From Oscillospiraceae bacterium (GTDB taxonomy: Bacteria > Bacillota > Clostridia > Oscillospirales > Oscillospiraceae), in NCBI GenBank assembly GCA_028691385.1, contig JAQUZL010000043.1:1-14162 (forward strand): DNA of 14,162 nucleotides. The letters are read 5' to 3'. Shown piece after piece: positions 1-7,482 of this stretch (position 1 is the first letter of the stretch; each line of letters starts with the position of its first letter). The notes beneath the pieces were generated by a model. It made no database searches. It saw nothing but the letters and a program-made list of their open reading frames with translations, and was not told the DNA's origin. The translations under genes were made by a program, and so were the position numbers.

Positions 1-524
1 CGGATTTTTGCGCCGAACTGGACGTTCCATTTACCAAAATTGACACCCAAATCGGGCCGATCATCTTTGACTACAGAAAAGAAAAAAATCCCTGTTCCAT
101 GTGTGCCAAAATGCGCCGCGGCGCACTGAACGAGGCACTGCTGGAACGGGGAATTCATAAAATTGCACTGGGGCATCATTATGATGATGCGGTAGAAACC
201 TTTCTCATGTCGCTGCTGTATGAGGGGCGCATCAGCTGCTTCCAGCCGGTTACCACCCTCGACCGCACGGGCATCACGCAGATTCGCCCTATGCTCTATT
301 TGAGCGAAAAGGCGATCATCCACTTTGCTGCGCGCATGAATCTGCCGGTGGTGCACAACACCTGTCCGGCCGACAAGCACACCAAGCGGGAGGAAATCAA
401 GCAGCTTGTGTATCAGCTGAGCGCGACTTATCCCGATCTTAAGGCCAGAGTTTTTGGCGCCATGCAGCGCTATCCGCTGCCGGAGTGGGGAATTAACGGA
501 GAAGCGTTCAAAATGCCGCGTTAA
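1..524 (+). CDS. ttcA: TtcA-like tRNA 2-thiocytidine biosynthesis protein, 5'-truncated by the window
   Basis: This is the C-terminal ~174 residues of a PP-loop ATPase of the TtcA/TilS superfamily; the reading frame is open from base 3, so the start and the SGGxDS ATP motif lie outside the window. TtcA proteins activate C32 of certain tRNAs with ATP and replace its 2-oxygen with sulfur, using a [4Fe-4S] cluster. What is visible fits: a CSMC motif followed by a basic MRRG stretch (E. coli TtcA has CSLCSRLRRG), then IALGHHYDDAVETFLM (TtcA has IALGHHRDDILQT), and a later lone Cys in NTCP that could be the third cluster ligand. The first ATG in frame is at 99, but the frame and family similarity clearly extend upstream of it. 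It converges on bofA, and the two stop codons share TTAA at 521-524. A different PP-loop thiolase is possible, but the cysteine pattern favours TtcA. Confidence 0.82.
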   Translation, partial: DFCAELDVPFTKIDTQIGPIIFDYRKEKNPCSMCAKMRRGALNEALLERGIHKIALGHHYDDAVETFLMSLLYEGRISCFQPVTTLDRTGITQIRPMLYLSEKAIIHFAARMNLPVVHNTCPADKHTKREEIKQLVYQLSATYPDLKARVFGAMQRYPLPEWGINGEAFKMPR

Positions 525-781
525 AGCAGCAAAAAACGCACGATGAGCAGCAGTGCAAGCCCCGGCAGACCCAAAAGGCCGATGATTGCGGCGGAAACCA
601 GATTGAGATCCAGTGAAAAGCCGGTCAAGCAGGAAAACAGGTTGAACAGAAACAGCATCATATAACCGGCTGCCAGGTTGATGAGCAGCTTGAACAGCGG
701 GCGAATCGGCAGGGTGATCAGCCAAAACAGCAGCGCGATTGCCGCAAGCGCGGCGCCGAACAATATTACATAGGCAAACAT
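521..781 (-). CDS. bofA: BofA family protein, inhibitor of pro-sigma-K processing
   Basis: This is a small, very hydrophobic protein of 86 residues. In Bacillus subtilis BofA (87 aa) sits in the outer forespore membrane with SpoIVFA and holds the protease SpoIVFB inactive, delaying sigma-K activation. The C-terminal half carries the family signature: LNLVSAAIIGLLGLPGLALL matches the BofA pattern INLVTTAISGILGIPGIAAL. Two to three membrane segments are likely (about residues 2-24, 28-50 and 58-86). An ATG two codons further upstream (785-787) is also in frame, but AGGAGG at 789-794 is one base from that codon and seven from the ATG at 779-781, so I chose the inner start. No clear sigma-A promoter is seen upstream; a sporulation sigma factor may drive it. 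It implies a spore-forming host, although BofA-like proteins also occur in Clostridia that lack a complete SpoIVFA/FB system. Confidence 0.85.
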   Translation of the reverse strand: MFAYVILFGAALAAIALLFWLITLPIRPLFKLLINLAAGYMMLFLFNLFSCLTGFSLDLNLVSAAIIGLLGLPGLALLLIVRFLLL

Positions 782-788
782 GTCCATC

Positions 789-794
789 CCTCCT
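789..794 (-). promoter_or_regulatory. Shine-Dalgarno AGGAGG deciding the bofA start
   Basis: Read on the minus strand, AGGAGG is followed by seven bases and then the ATG at 779-781. The outer ATG at 785-787 is only one base away, too close for efficient initiation. The spacing therefore selects the inner start. Confidence 0.75.
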
Positions 795-867
795 GCTGCT
801 ATCTATAAGCGTAAAACTGGAATAAAATTACAGGACTATTGCTTTTTGTGCGACATATAATAGTTGC

Positions 868-1078
868 GGACAGATTGCATCTTCAGAACGCACTGCTTTT
901 GATTGGCGCAAATCGAAAAGCGAAGATGTGTTCCGAAATCGCAGCTGTCAAGGGTGTCGCGCAGTCATGAATGCGGAATTGATGCGAACGCTGCGTCCAT
1001 GACGATGGAATGCAGCAGGGCGGACGTTTGTCCGCCCTTACATAGCAAGGTGGGGCGGCTGAAGGCCGCCCCTTTTTC
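868..1078 (+). ncRNA. Candidate structured RNA with four consecutive stem-loops
   Basis: This fills the roughly 370-base gap between bofA and the topoisomerase operon, which has no credible ORF. Four stems follow in order. Stem A is 878-928: CATCTTC pairs with GAAGATG and stacks on GCTTTTGATT with AATCGAAAAGC, leaving a 10-base bulge at 885-894. Stem B is 964-976 with 991-1003, 12 of 13 pairs including two G-U wobbles. Stem C is 1017-1025 with 1030-1038, perfect, with loop GTTT. Stem D is 1052-1059 with 1065-1072, followed by TTTTT. A TATAAT at 856-861 could start a transcript near 868, but no good -35 box is found. I do not recognise it as 6S, SRP RNA, tmRNA or RNase P RNA. It could also be a palindromic intergenic repeat plus terminator, not a functional RNA. 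Confidence 0.35.
1052..1077 (+). terminator. Rho-independent terminator before the topoisomerase operon
   Basis: GGGGCGGC and GCCGCCCC form a perfect 8-bp GC stem with loop TGAAG, followed by TTTTT. The strong stem and T-tract point to termination on the plus strand. It would stop transcripts coming from the intergenic element just ahead of the topoisomerase promoter. Confidence 0.8.
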
Positions 1079-1107
1079 TTGACTTTGCAGCCAAATTCTT
1101 CTATAGT
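1079..1107 (+). promoter_or_regulatory. Sigma-A promoter of the topoisomerase operon
   Basis: TTGACT (1079-1084) and TATAGT (1102-1107) are separated by 17 bases, the optimal spacing. The -35 box directly follows the T-tract of the preceding terminator. The predicted transcript starts near 1114, leaving a leader of about 54 bases before the ATG at 1168. Confidence 0.75.
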
Positions 1108-1167
1108 ACAAGTAGAATATATTGGGGTATCATACCAAAAGATAAACGAAATGTAGTGAGGAAGCTT

Positions 1168-3150
1168 ATGCCAAAGAAGAAAACATATGACAACGAGAGC
1201 ATTTCATCGCTGAAAGGCGCGGATCGCGTTCGAAAGCGCCCGGCGGTCATCTTCGGCTCGGACGGCCTGGAGGGCTGCGAGCACGCGGTGTTTGAAATTT
1301 TGTCCAACGCCATCGACGAGGCACGCGAGGGTCACGGCAATCGAATCGTCGTGACACGGTTTGCCGACTGCTCGGTGCAGGTGGAGGATTTTGGCCGTGG
1401 CTGCCCGGTGGACTGGAACGAAAAAGAGGGCAGATTCAACTGGGAGCTGGTGTTCTGCGAGCTGTATGCAGGCGGAAAATATGACAACGGTTCCGGCGGC
1501 GACTATGAATTTTCATTGGGGCTCAACGGCCTCGGCGCCTGCGCAACGCAGTATTCCTCTTCTTATTTTGATGCAACGATTCGTCGGGACGGCAAAAAAT
1601 ATAGTCTGCATTTTGAAAAGGGCGAGATCTGCGGCAAACTGGAAAGTGCGCCGGCAGACCGCAAGCAGACCGGTTCGACCTTCCGCTGGATGCCGGATTT
1701 GGACGTTTTCACGGACATTGCCGTGCCGAGTGCGTGGTATCACGACACCATCAAGCGGCAGGCTGTGGTAAATGCCGGCATAACGTTCCTGTTCCGAGAT
1801 CAGACGCAGGCCGGTTTTACGGAAACCGAATACCGCTACGACCACGGCATTTTGGACTATGTGACCGAGCTGACCCAGGAAAACGCCATCACCATGCCGC
1901 AGTTCTGGGAAACGGAGCGCAAGGGGCGCGACCGTGAGGACAAGCAGGAATACAAGGTCAAAATTTCCGCTGCGCTGTGCTTTTCAGCCAACGTGAACGT
2001 CATTGAGTATTATCACAACTCGTCGTGGCTGGAATATGGCGGCGCGCCGGAAAAGGCGACAAAAAACGCCTTTATCTATGCCATCGACAACTATATCAAG
2101 CAGGTTGGCAAGTACACGAAAAGTGAAAGCAAAATCACCTTTCAGGACGTGCAGGACTGTCTGGTGCTGGTGACCAACTGCTTTTCCACCCAGACCTCCT
2201 ATGAAAACCAGACCAAAAAGGCCATCACCAATAAATTTGTGCAGGACGCCATGACGGAGTTCTTCCGGGAGCAGCTGCAGGTCTATTTCATTGAAAATAA
2301 GCAGGAGGCCGACCGCATCGCCGATCAGGTGCTGGTGAACAAACGCTCGCGCGAAACGGCGGAAAAGGCGCGAATCAACATTAAAAAGAAGCTTTCCGGC
2401 AATTTGGACATCTCCAACCGCGTGCAGAAATTCGTGGACTGCCGGAGCAAGGATCCCAGCCGACGGGAACTGTTTATCGTGGAGGGCGACTCCGCACTTG
2501 GCTCGGTCAAGCAGGGCAGAGATTCGGAGTTTCAGGGCATCATGCCGGTGCGCGGTAAAATCCTCAACTGCCTGAAAGCAGACTATGAGCGAATCTTCAA
2601 AAGCGATGTCATCACAGACCTCATCCGGGTGCTGGGCTGTGGCGTGGAGATCAACGGCAAAAAGGCGTCCAAGGATCTGTCCTCGTTCAGCATCGAGTCG
2701 CTGCGCTGGAGCAAGGTGGTCATCTGCACCGATGCCGACGTGGACGGCTATCAGATTCGCACGCTGATTCTCACCATGCTTTACCGGCTGGTGCCGACGC
2801 TGATCCGCAACGGCAATGTGTATATTGCCGAATCGCCGCTCTACGAGATCACGGTCAAGGATAAAACCTGGTTTGCCTATAACGAGCCGGAAAAGACGCA
2901 GATTCTCGCGCAGCTGGAGGGGAAGAAGTATACCATTGCCCGCTCCAAGGGGCTTGGCGAGAACGAACCGGAAATGATGTGGATGACCACCATGAATCCG
3001 GCAACCAGACGGCTCATCAAAGTCATGCCGGAGGACGCTGCGCGCACATCGCAGGTGTTTGACCTGCTGCTGGGCGAAAATCTGGCCGGACGCAAGGATC
3101 ATATTGCGGAAAATGGGTACAAATATCTAGAGATGGTCGATCTTTCCTGA
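1168..3150 (+). CDS. parE: Type IIA DNA topoisomerase subunit B (ParE/GyrB-like, divergent)
   Basis: This is the ATPase/TOPRIM subunit of a type IIA topoisomerase (660 aa; ParE is usually about 640). With the next gene it should form an A2B2 enzyme that passes one DNA duplex through another using ATP. The N-terminal GHKL ATPase has the catalytic Glu43 and Asn47 (FEILSNAIDEA), the DFGRG motif around residues 74-78 and a GLNGLGA lid (usual GLHGVGA). The transducer domain has the QTK loop (Q348-K350). The TOPRIM domain has EGDSA (Glu439) and DADVDG (Asp522, Asp524, Asp526), then RSKGLGE and the usual C-terminal tail. All catalytic residues are present, so it should be active. Divergence elsewhere, such as EGDSALG for EGDSAGG, suggests a second, non-housekeeping paralogue. 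A GTG at 1156 is in frame, but GAGG at 1158-1161 lies six bases before the ATG at 1168, so I use that ATG. The parC-like gene starts 14 bases downstream. Confidence 0.9.
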   Translation: MPKKKTYDNESISSLKGADRVRKRPAVIFGSDGLEGCEHAVFEILSNAIDEAREGHGNRIVVTRFADCSVQVEDFGRGCPVDWNEKEGRFNWELVFCELYAGGKYDNGSGGDYEFSLGLNGLGACATQYSSSYFDATIRRDGKKYSLHFEKGEICGKLESAPADRKQTGSTFRWMPDLDVFTDIAVPSAWYHDTIKRQAVVNAGITFLFRDQTQAGFTETEYRYDHGILDYVTELTQENAITMPQFWETERKGRDREDKQEYKVKISAALCFSANVNVIEYYHNSSWLEYGGAPEKATKNAFIYAIDNYIKQVGKYTKSESKITFQDVQDCLVLVTNCFSTQTSYENQTKKAITNKFVQDAMTEFFREQLQVYFIENKQEADRIADQVLVNKRSRETAEKARINIKKKLSGNLDISNRVQKFVDCRSKDPSRRELFIVEGDSALGSVKQGRDSEFQGIMPVRGKILNCLKADYERIFKSDVITDLIRVLGCGVEINGKKASKDLSSFSIESLRWSKVVICTDADVDGYQIRTLILTMLYRLVPTLIRNGNVYIAESPLYEITVKDKTWFAYNEPEKTQILAQLEGKKYTIARSKGLGENEPEMMWMTTMNPATRRLIKVMPEDAARTSQVFDLLLGENLAGRKDHIAENGYKYLEMVDLS

Positions 3151-3158
3151 GGAGGTGA
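3150..3158 (+). promoter_or_regulatory. Full Shine-Dalgarno for the GTG-started parC-like gene
   Basis: AGGAGGTGA, a complete anti-16S match, overlaps the last base of the parE-like stop codon. It lies six bases before the GTG at 3165. It supports the GTG start and coupled expression of the two subunits. Confidence 0.8.
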
Positions 3159-3164
3159 CGTGAA

Positions 3165-5405
3165 GTGGCAAAGAAAAAGAAAACGGAATTTATCAAGCGC
3201 GATGTGCCCAATGTGGAGGGTCTGCACGCGGAAATTGTAGAGCAGCCGATTTGCAGCACGCTGGAGATCAACTATATGCCCTATGCCATGTCCGTCATCG
3301 TGTCGCGCGCGATCCCGGAGATCGACGGCTTCAAGCCGTCCCACCGCAAGCTGCTGTATACCATGTATAAAATGGGACTGCTGAACGGCGCAAGAACAAA
3401 ATCGGCCAACATTGTGGGTCAGACCATGCGCCTGAATCCCCACGGGGATCAGGCCATCTATGAAACCATGGTGCGCCTGACCCGCGCCAACGAAACGCTG
3501 CTGGTGCCGTTTGTGGATTCCAAGGGCAACTTCGGTAAGGTCTATTCCCGGGACATGGCCTATGCCGCGTCCCGGTATACCGAGGCGAAGCTCGCGCCCA
3601 TCTGTCAGGAGATTTTCCGGGATATTGACAACGATACGGTGGATTTTGCCGACAACTATGACGCGACGGTCAAAGAGCCGACGCTGCTGCCCACCACTTT
3701 CCCCAATGTGCTGGTTGCGGCCAATACCGGAATCGCCGTCGGCATGGCGTCCAATATCTGCAGCTTTAATCTGGCGGAGGTCTGCAAAACGACCATTGCG
3801 CTGCTCAAGCACCCGGAGCATGAGATTCTGGACACACTGCCTGCGCCTGATTTTCCAACCGGCGGCGAGATCCTTTATGATCCGCTTAAAATGGCCGAGG
3901 TCTATCGGACAGGCCGCGGCGCGATTCCGATTCGCGCAAAATATCGCTACCTCAAGGAAGAAAACCTGATTGAGGTATATGAGATTCCCTATACGACGAC
4001 CTGCGAGGCCATCATCGACAAGGTGTCAGAGCTGATTAAAGCGGGTAAAATCCGGGAAATTTCGGATATGCGCGACGAAACGGATCTCAGCGGCCTGAAA
4101 ATCGCCATCGACCTCAAGCGCGGCGTGGATCCGGACAGGCTGATGCAAAAACTGTTCAAGAGTACGCCGCTGCTGGACAGCTTCCCGTGTAATTTCAACA
4201 TCCTGATTGCCGGCATGCCGCGCGTGATGGGCGTGCGCGAAGTGCTGGAGGAATGGACGGCATGGAGAAGCGACTGCATTCGCCGCCGCGTCTATTTCAC
4301 CCTTGGCAAGAAAAAGGACAAGCTGCACCTGCTCAAAGGCCTTGGGAAGATTCTGCTGGACATCGACAAGGCCATTGCCATCATCCGGGAAACGGAAACG
4401 GACGCCGAGGTGGTGCCCAACCTTATGATCGGCTTCGGCATCGACCAGATTCAGGCGGAGTATGTCGCGGAAATCAAGCTGCGCAACATCAATAAGGAGT
4501 ACATCCTCAAGCGCGTCGATGAAACCGAGGGATTGGAAAAAGAGATCGAGGATCTGGAAACCACGCTGCAAAATCCGGCGCGCATCCACGCCATCATCAT
4601 CAAGGAGTTGGAGGAGGTCGCCGCAAAATACGGCGCGCCGCGCAAGACCGCGCTGGTCTATGAGCACGAGATGCAGCAGGAGCCGGAAGAAGAACTGACG
4701 CCGGATTACCCGGTCACGCTGTTCCTGTCGGCAGGCGGCTATTTTAAGAAGATCACGGCGCAGTCCCTGCGCATGTCCAGCGACCAGAAGTTTAAGGAAG
4801 GCGACCGCCTTTCGGCGCGCTACGAGGCGAACAACCGCGATGAGATGATCGTGTTCACCGATCATTTTCAGGTATATAAGACGAAATTGGCTGATTTTGA
4901 CGATTCCAAAGCGTCGGTGCTGGGGGATTACCTGCCCTCGAAGCTGGCCATGGAGGAGGGGGAAACGGTGCTTGGCATTTGCCTGCCGGGCGATTACACC
5001 GGCAACCTGCTCTTTGCCTACGAAAACGGAAAGGTTGCCAAGGTGGAGCTTGCCGCCTACAATACCAAGTCCAACCGCAAAAAGCTGACGGGCGCATTCT
5101 GCGACAAAAGTCCGCTGCGGGGGATATTGCCGCTGCGGGAGGACGCCGAGGTGGCGCTGTATTCCACAGAGGGTCGTGCGCTGGTGTTTTCGTCGGCAAT
5201 GTTGCTGCCGAAAACAACGCGGAATACCCAGGGCGTATCTGTTTTGACGCTGAAGAAAAAATATACACTGGACAAAATGCTGCTTTTGACGCAATCGCAG
5301 ATCACAAATGCTGCGCGTTATCGCGCGCGCGCCCTGCCGGCGGCCGGTATGCTGCTGCGGGAGGAAGACGTCGACGAGAAGCAAATTACCCTGGAGCTGG
5401 ACTGA
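3165..5405 (+). CDS. parC: Type IIA DNA topoisomerase subunit A (ParC/GyrA-like, no GyrA box)
   Basis: This is the DNA-breaking and rejoining subunit, 746 aa, partner of the gene 14 bases upstream. The breakage-reunion domain is clear: SRAIPEIDGFKPSHRK near residues 47-62, the NPHGD motif, the catalytic Tyr138 preceded by Arg137 (SRYTEAKL), then the NYD and GIAVGMASNI motifs (about 164-198). A helical tower and coiled-coil gate follow, and a beta-pinwheel C-terminal domain starts near 520. I see no GyrA box (QRRGGKG-like); the equivalent place after GYFKKI reads differently. Negative supercoiling activity is therefore unlikely, and a topoisomerase IV-like role in decatenation or relaxation fits better. 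Gln96 stands where quinolone-sensitive enzymes usually have Ser (E. coli GyrA Ser83), while Glu100 keeps the acidic partner. The gene name follows the pairing and missing box; orthology to classical ParC is not certain. Confidence 0.88.
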   Translation: MAKKKKTEFIKRDVPNVEGLHAEIVEQPICSTLEINYMPYAMSVIVSRAIPEIDGFKPSHRKLLYTMYKMGLLNGARTKSANIVGQTMRLNPHGDQAIYETMVRLTRANETLLVPFVDSKGNFGKVYSRDMAYAASRYTEAKLAPICQEIFRDIDNDTVDFADNYDATVKEPTLLPTTFPNVLVAANTGIAVGMASNICSFNLAEVCKTTIALLKHPEHEILDTLPAPDFPTGGEILYDPLKMAEVYRTGRGAIPIRAKYRYLKEENLIEVYEIPYTTTCEAIIDKVSELIKAGKIREISDMRDETDLSGLKIAIDLKRGVDPDRLMQKLFKSTPLLDSFPCNFNILIAGMPRVMGVREVLEEWTAWRSDCIRRRVYFTLGKKKDKLHLLKGLGKILLDIDKAIAIIRETETDAEVVPNLMIGFGIDQIQAEYVAEIKLRNINKEYILKRVDETEGLEKEIEDLETTLQNPARIHAIIIKELEEVAAKYGAPRKTALVYEHEMQQEPEEELTPDYPVTLFLSAGGYFKKITAQSLRMSSDQKFKEGDRLSARYEANNRDEMIVFTDHFQVYKTKLADFDDSKASVLGDYLPSKLAMEEGETVLGICLPGDYTGNLLFAYENGKVAKVELAAYNTKSNRKKLTGAFCDKSPLRGILPLREDAEVALYSTEGRALVFSSAMLLPKTTRNTQGVSVLTLKKKYTLDKMLLLTQSQITNAARYRARALPAAGMLLREEDVDEKQITLELD

Positions 5406-5430
5406 TTGAAACGGGAAAGGAAGCGTTTGC

Positions 5431-6297
5431 GTGAGCAAAAAAGTGCGCGCCTATGTGGTGGATATTGCGCTGATTGTGTTTGCCTGCGCGCTGTATTCGC
5501 TGGTCTTTGATTTATTTTTGGAGCCGAACCAGATGAATGGCGGCGGTGTGTCGGGTCTTGCAATGGTTATCAGTTCCATGACCGGCGCGCTGCCGACCGG
5601 CACGATCACCCTGCTCATCAACCTGCCACTGTTTTTGGCTGGGTTTCGCCGTATCGGAAAAAAATTCTTTTTTGAATCGCTGCTTGGCACTGCGGCATTG
5701 TCGTTTTTTTTGGATTTGTTTCAGGGGCTGCCCACGCCGGTGACAGATCCGCTGCTGGCCGCGCTGTATGGCGGGGCGGGGATCGGCGTTGCATGCGGGC
5801 TGATTCTTGCGCGCGGCGCGTCCACCGGCGGCACCGATATTTTGATGCGACTGATGAAACGCCGCTTTCGCAATGTGTCTGCCGGCAAGCTGATGATGGC
5901 AATTGATTTGGCGGTTATCATCATCACCGGCATTGCCTTTCGGGACGTCAACAAGACCCTCTATAGTACGGTCACCCTGGTCATTTCATCCAAGCTGCTG
6001 GACAGCGTGGTCTATGGATTCGACTATTCCAAGGTTGCGCTCATTATCTCTGACCGGTATGAGAAGATTCTGCCGATTATCAATGAGAAACTCGATCGGG
6101 GCACCACGCTGCTCCGCGGCGAGGGCGGCTTTACCAGAGAGGAAAAAAGGGTCATTCTGTGCGCAATTAAGCGCCAGCAGCTGGCGGAGCTGAAAGAGCT
6201 GGTGGCAGAAGCAGACCCCAACGCATTCATTATTTTGCAGGAGGCACACCAGATCCTTGGAGAGGGCTTCGGATATTACTCGAAAGATTCGCTGTAG
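5431..6297 (+). CDS. YitT family membrane protein (DUF161 + DUF2179)
   Basis: This is a 288-residue membrane protein of the YitT family, common in Firmicutes and of unproven, possibly transport-related, function. The N-terminal part has five to six membrane segments (about residues 10-30, 57-72, 80-98, 107-127, 155-170 and 176-195). It carries the family motifs EPNQMNGGGVSG (31-42) and GASTGGTDIL (129-138). A soluble DUF2179 domain follows (about 200-283), with the typical LDRGTTLLRGEGGFT segment. The GTG start at 5431 has AGGA at 5418-5421, nine bases away. It lies 25 bases after the parC-like gene with no terminator between, so it is probably in the same operon, although no functional link to the topoisomerase is evident. 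Confidence 0.9.
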   Translation: MSKKVRAYVVDIALIVFACALYSLVFDLFLEPNQMNGGGVSGLAMVISSMTGALPTGTITLLINLPLFLAGFRRIGKKFFFESLLGTAALSFFLDLFQGLPTPVTDPLLAALYGGAGIGVACGLILARGASTGGTDILMRLMKRRFRNVSAGKLMMAIDLAVIIITGIAFRDVNKTLYSTVTLVISSKLLDSVVYGFDYSKVALIISDRYEKILPIINEKLDRGTTLLRGEGGFTREEKRVILCAIKRQQLAELKELVAEADPNAFIILQEAHQILGEGFGYYSKDSL

Positions 6298-6310
6298 GGG
6301 AGAATGAACG

Positions 6311-7423
6311 ATGCGCAACGGGAAACGACTGGCGGCGCTGGCAGCGCTTGCAGCGGCAATCGGCATCGCACTGACCGGCTGCGGCGCGCTCGAAACAAAA
6401 TATGTTTCGGTGAAGCCGCACGACGAGCAGTATTATAATATGAACGACAGCACCGACGAGCTGGTGGCGGACAGCTACCTCGGCCTGAAAAACGCGATGC
6501 TGAGCCTGATTGAAAACCGCGAGGAGTTTGGCATTATCCGCGTCTATACCTATAGCGGCGACGACGTGGAGGCGGGGCTGGAATCGGCGACCTATGAGGT
6601 CTGCAAGTCAGACCCCCTGGGCGCATACGCCGTGGAGTATCTGAGCCATGACTGCACACTGATCGTATCCTACTATGAGATACACGTTTACATAAAGTAT
6701 CGAAAAACCAGCGAGCAGATCAAGTCTATCGTCAGAATCGGCGGCATGAGCGGCATTCGAAATGCCATGACAAATGCCTTTTTGAAATCTAAAAACAGCC
6801 TGGTGTTGCGCATTTCAAGCTATTCCGAGGAAGATGACGCAGCGGACTATGACTGGATTGCCAAGAACTGCTATCGGAATTTGCCGGCAAGCATTGTCCG
6901 TATTCCAAAAATTACGGAAAAGGTCTACCCGAATTCCGGCATTCAGCGCATTATCGAGTATTCCTTCAGCTATGGTGAAACGGAAGAGAATATGACGCAG
7001 CATCGCAATGCGCTGGCGGAAAAACTGCAGATGATGGCGGAGAATGCGCCACAGCTCACGCAGATTACGCAGTTGACCCGCATTACCGACAAGGTGACCG
7101 GACAGCTGGAGGGGAAGCGGTATGATAAAGAAGCGCTTTTGTATGATTTGCTGTGCGGCGAATCCTATAACGACGAGAGCATTGTGATGGCGGTCAGCCA
7201 GATTTGCGCGTTGATGGATATTGAATGCCAGAATGTGTGGGGTAAAAAGAATAACGCGGATTATTGCTGGAACATCATTTGCCTGGATAAGCTGTGGTAT
7301 CATTTTGATGCGGCAGCGGCAGTGCGCGGGGACAATTTTGCCCTTTGCTTTGATGATACCATGCTGAGCTATCAGTGGGATCGCACCCAGTATCCGGCTT
7401 GTACGGGAATAAAAATCGAATAA
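6311..7423 (+). CDS. Lipoprotein with a degenerate transglutaminase-like domain
   Basis: This is a 370-residue exported lipoprotein of unknown function. It starts with a basic, Ala-rich signal peptide ending in the lipobox LTGC, so Cys24 should be lipidated and the protein anchored outside the membrane. Residues about 50-260 match no family I know. The C-terminal ~95 residues resemble a transglutaminase-like fold: DIEC..V.G (303-311), a YCWN segment where active members have HAWN, and WYHFDA (329-334). Aligning these, the catalytic Cys position is Asp288, the His position is Tyr318, and only Asp333 is kept. If the alignment is right it is a pseudoenzyme that binds rather than cuts or cross-links. 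AGGGGAG lies eight bases before the ATG, and the gene begins 13 bases after the yitT-like stop. No terminator separates it from the tRNA-Gly promoter. Confidence 0.65.
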   Translation: MRNGKRLAALAALAAAIGIALTGCGALETKYVSVKPHDEQYYNMNDSTDELVADSYLGLKNAMLSLIENREEFGIIRVYTYSGDDVEAGLESATYEVCKSDPLGAYAVEYLSHDCTLIVSYYEIHVYIKYRKTSEQIKSIVRIGGMSGIRNAMTNAFLKSKNSLVLRISSYSEEDDAADYDWIAKNCYRNLPASIVRIPKITEKVYPNSGIQRIIEYSFSYGETEENMTQHRNALAEKLQMMAENAPQLTQITQLTRITDKVTGQLEGKRYDKEALLYDLLCGESYNDESIVMAVSQICALMDIECQNVWGKKNNADYCWNIICLDKLWYHFDAAAAVRGDNFALCFDDTMLSYQWDRTQYPACTGIKIE

Positions 7424-7439
7424 AAATTACAAAAATCTA

Positions 7440-7468
7440 TTGACAAAATGGCGCGCCCAGACTATAAT
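7440..7468 (+). promoter_or_regulatory. Consensus sigma-A promoter of tRNA-Gly
   Basis: TTGACA (7440-7445) and TATAAT (7463-7468) both match the consensus perfectly and are 17 bases apart. The predicted start lies about eight bases before the tRNA. Such a strong promoter is expected for a stable RNA gene. Confidence 0.9.
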
Positions 7469-7482
7469 AACACTCGTCCGTT

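Noticed and set aside
1984..3102. Long minus-strand open frame of 372 codons inside the parE-like gene
   Set aside because: It is antisense to a gene with full catalytic motifs, has no ribosome binding site or family pattern, and reflects high-GC codon bias.
4026..5438. Minus-strand open frame of 470 codons opposite the parC-like gene
   Set aside because: It mirrors the codon periodicity of the parC-like gene, is rich in residues typical of antisense frames, and shows no recognisable domain.
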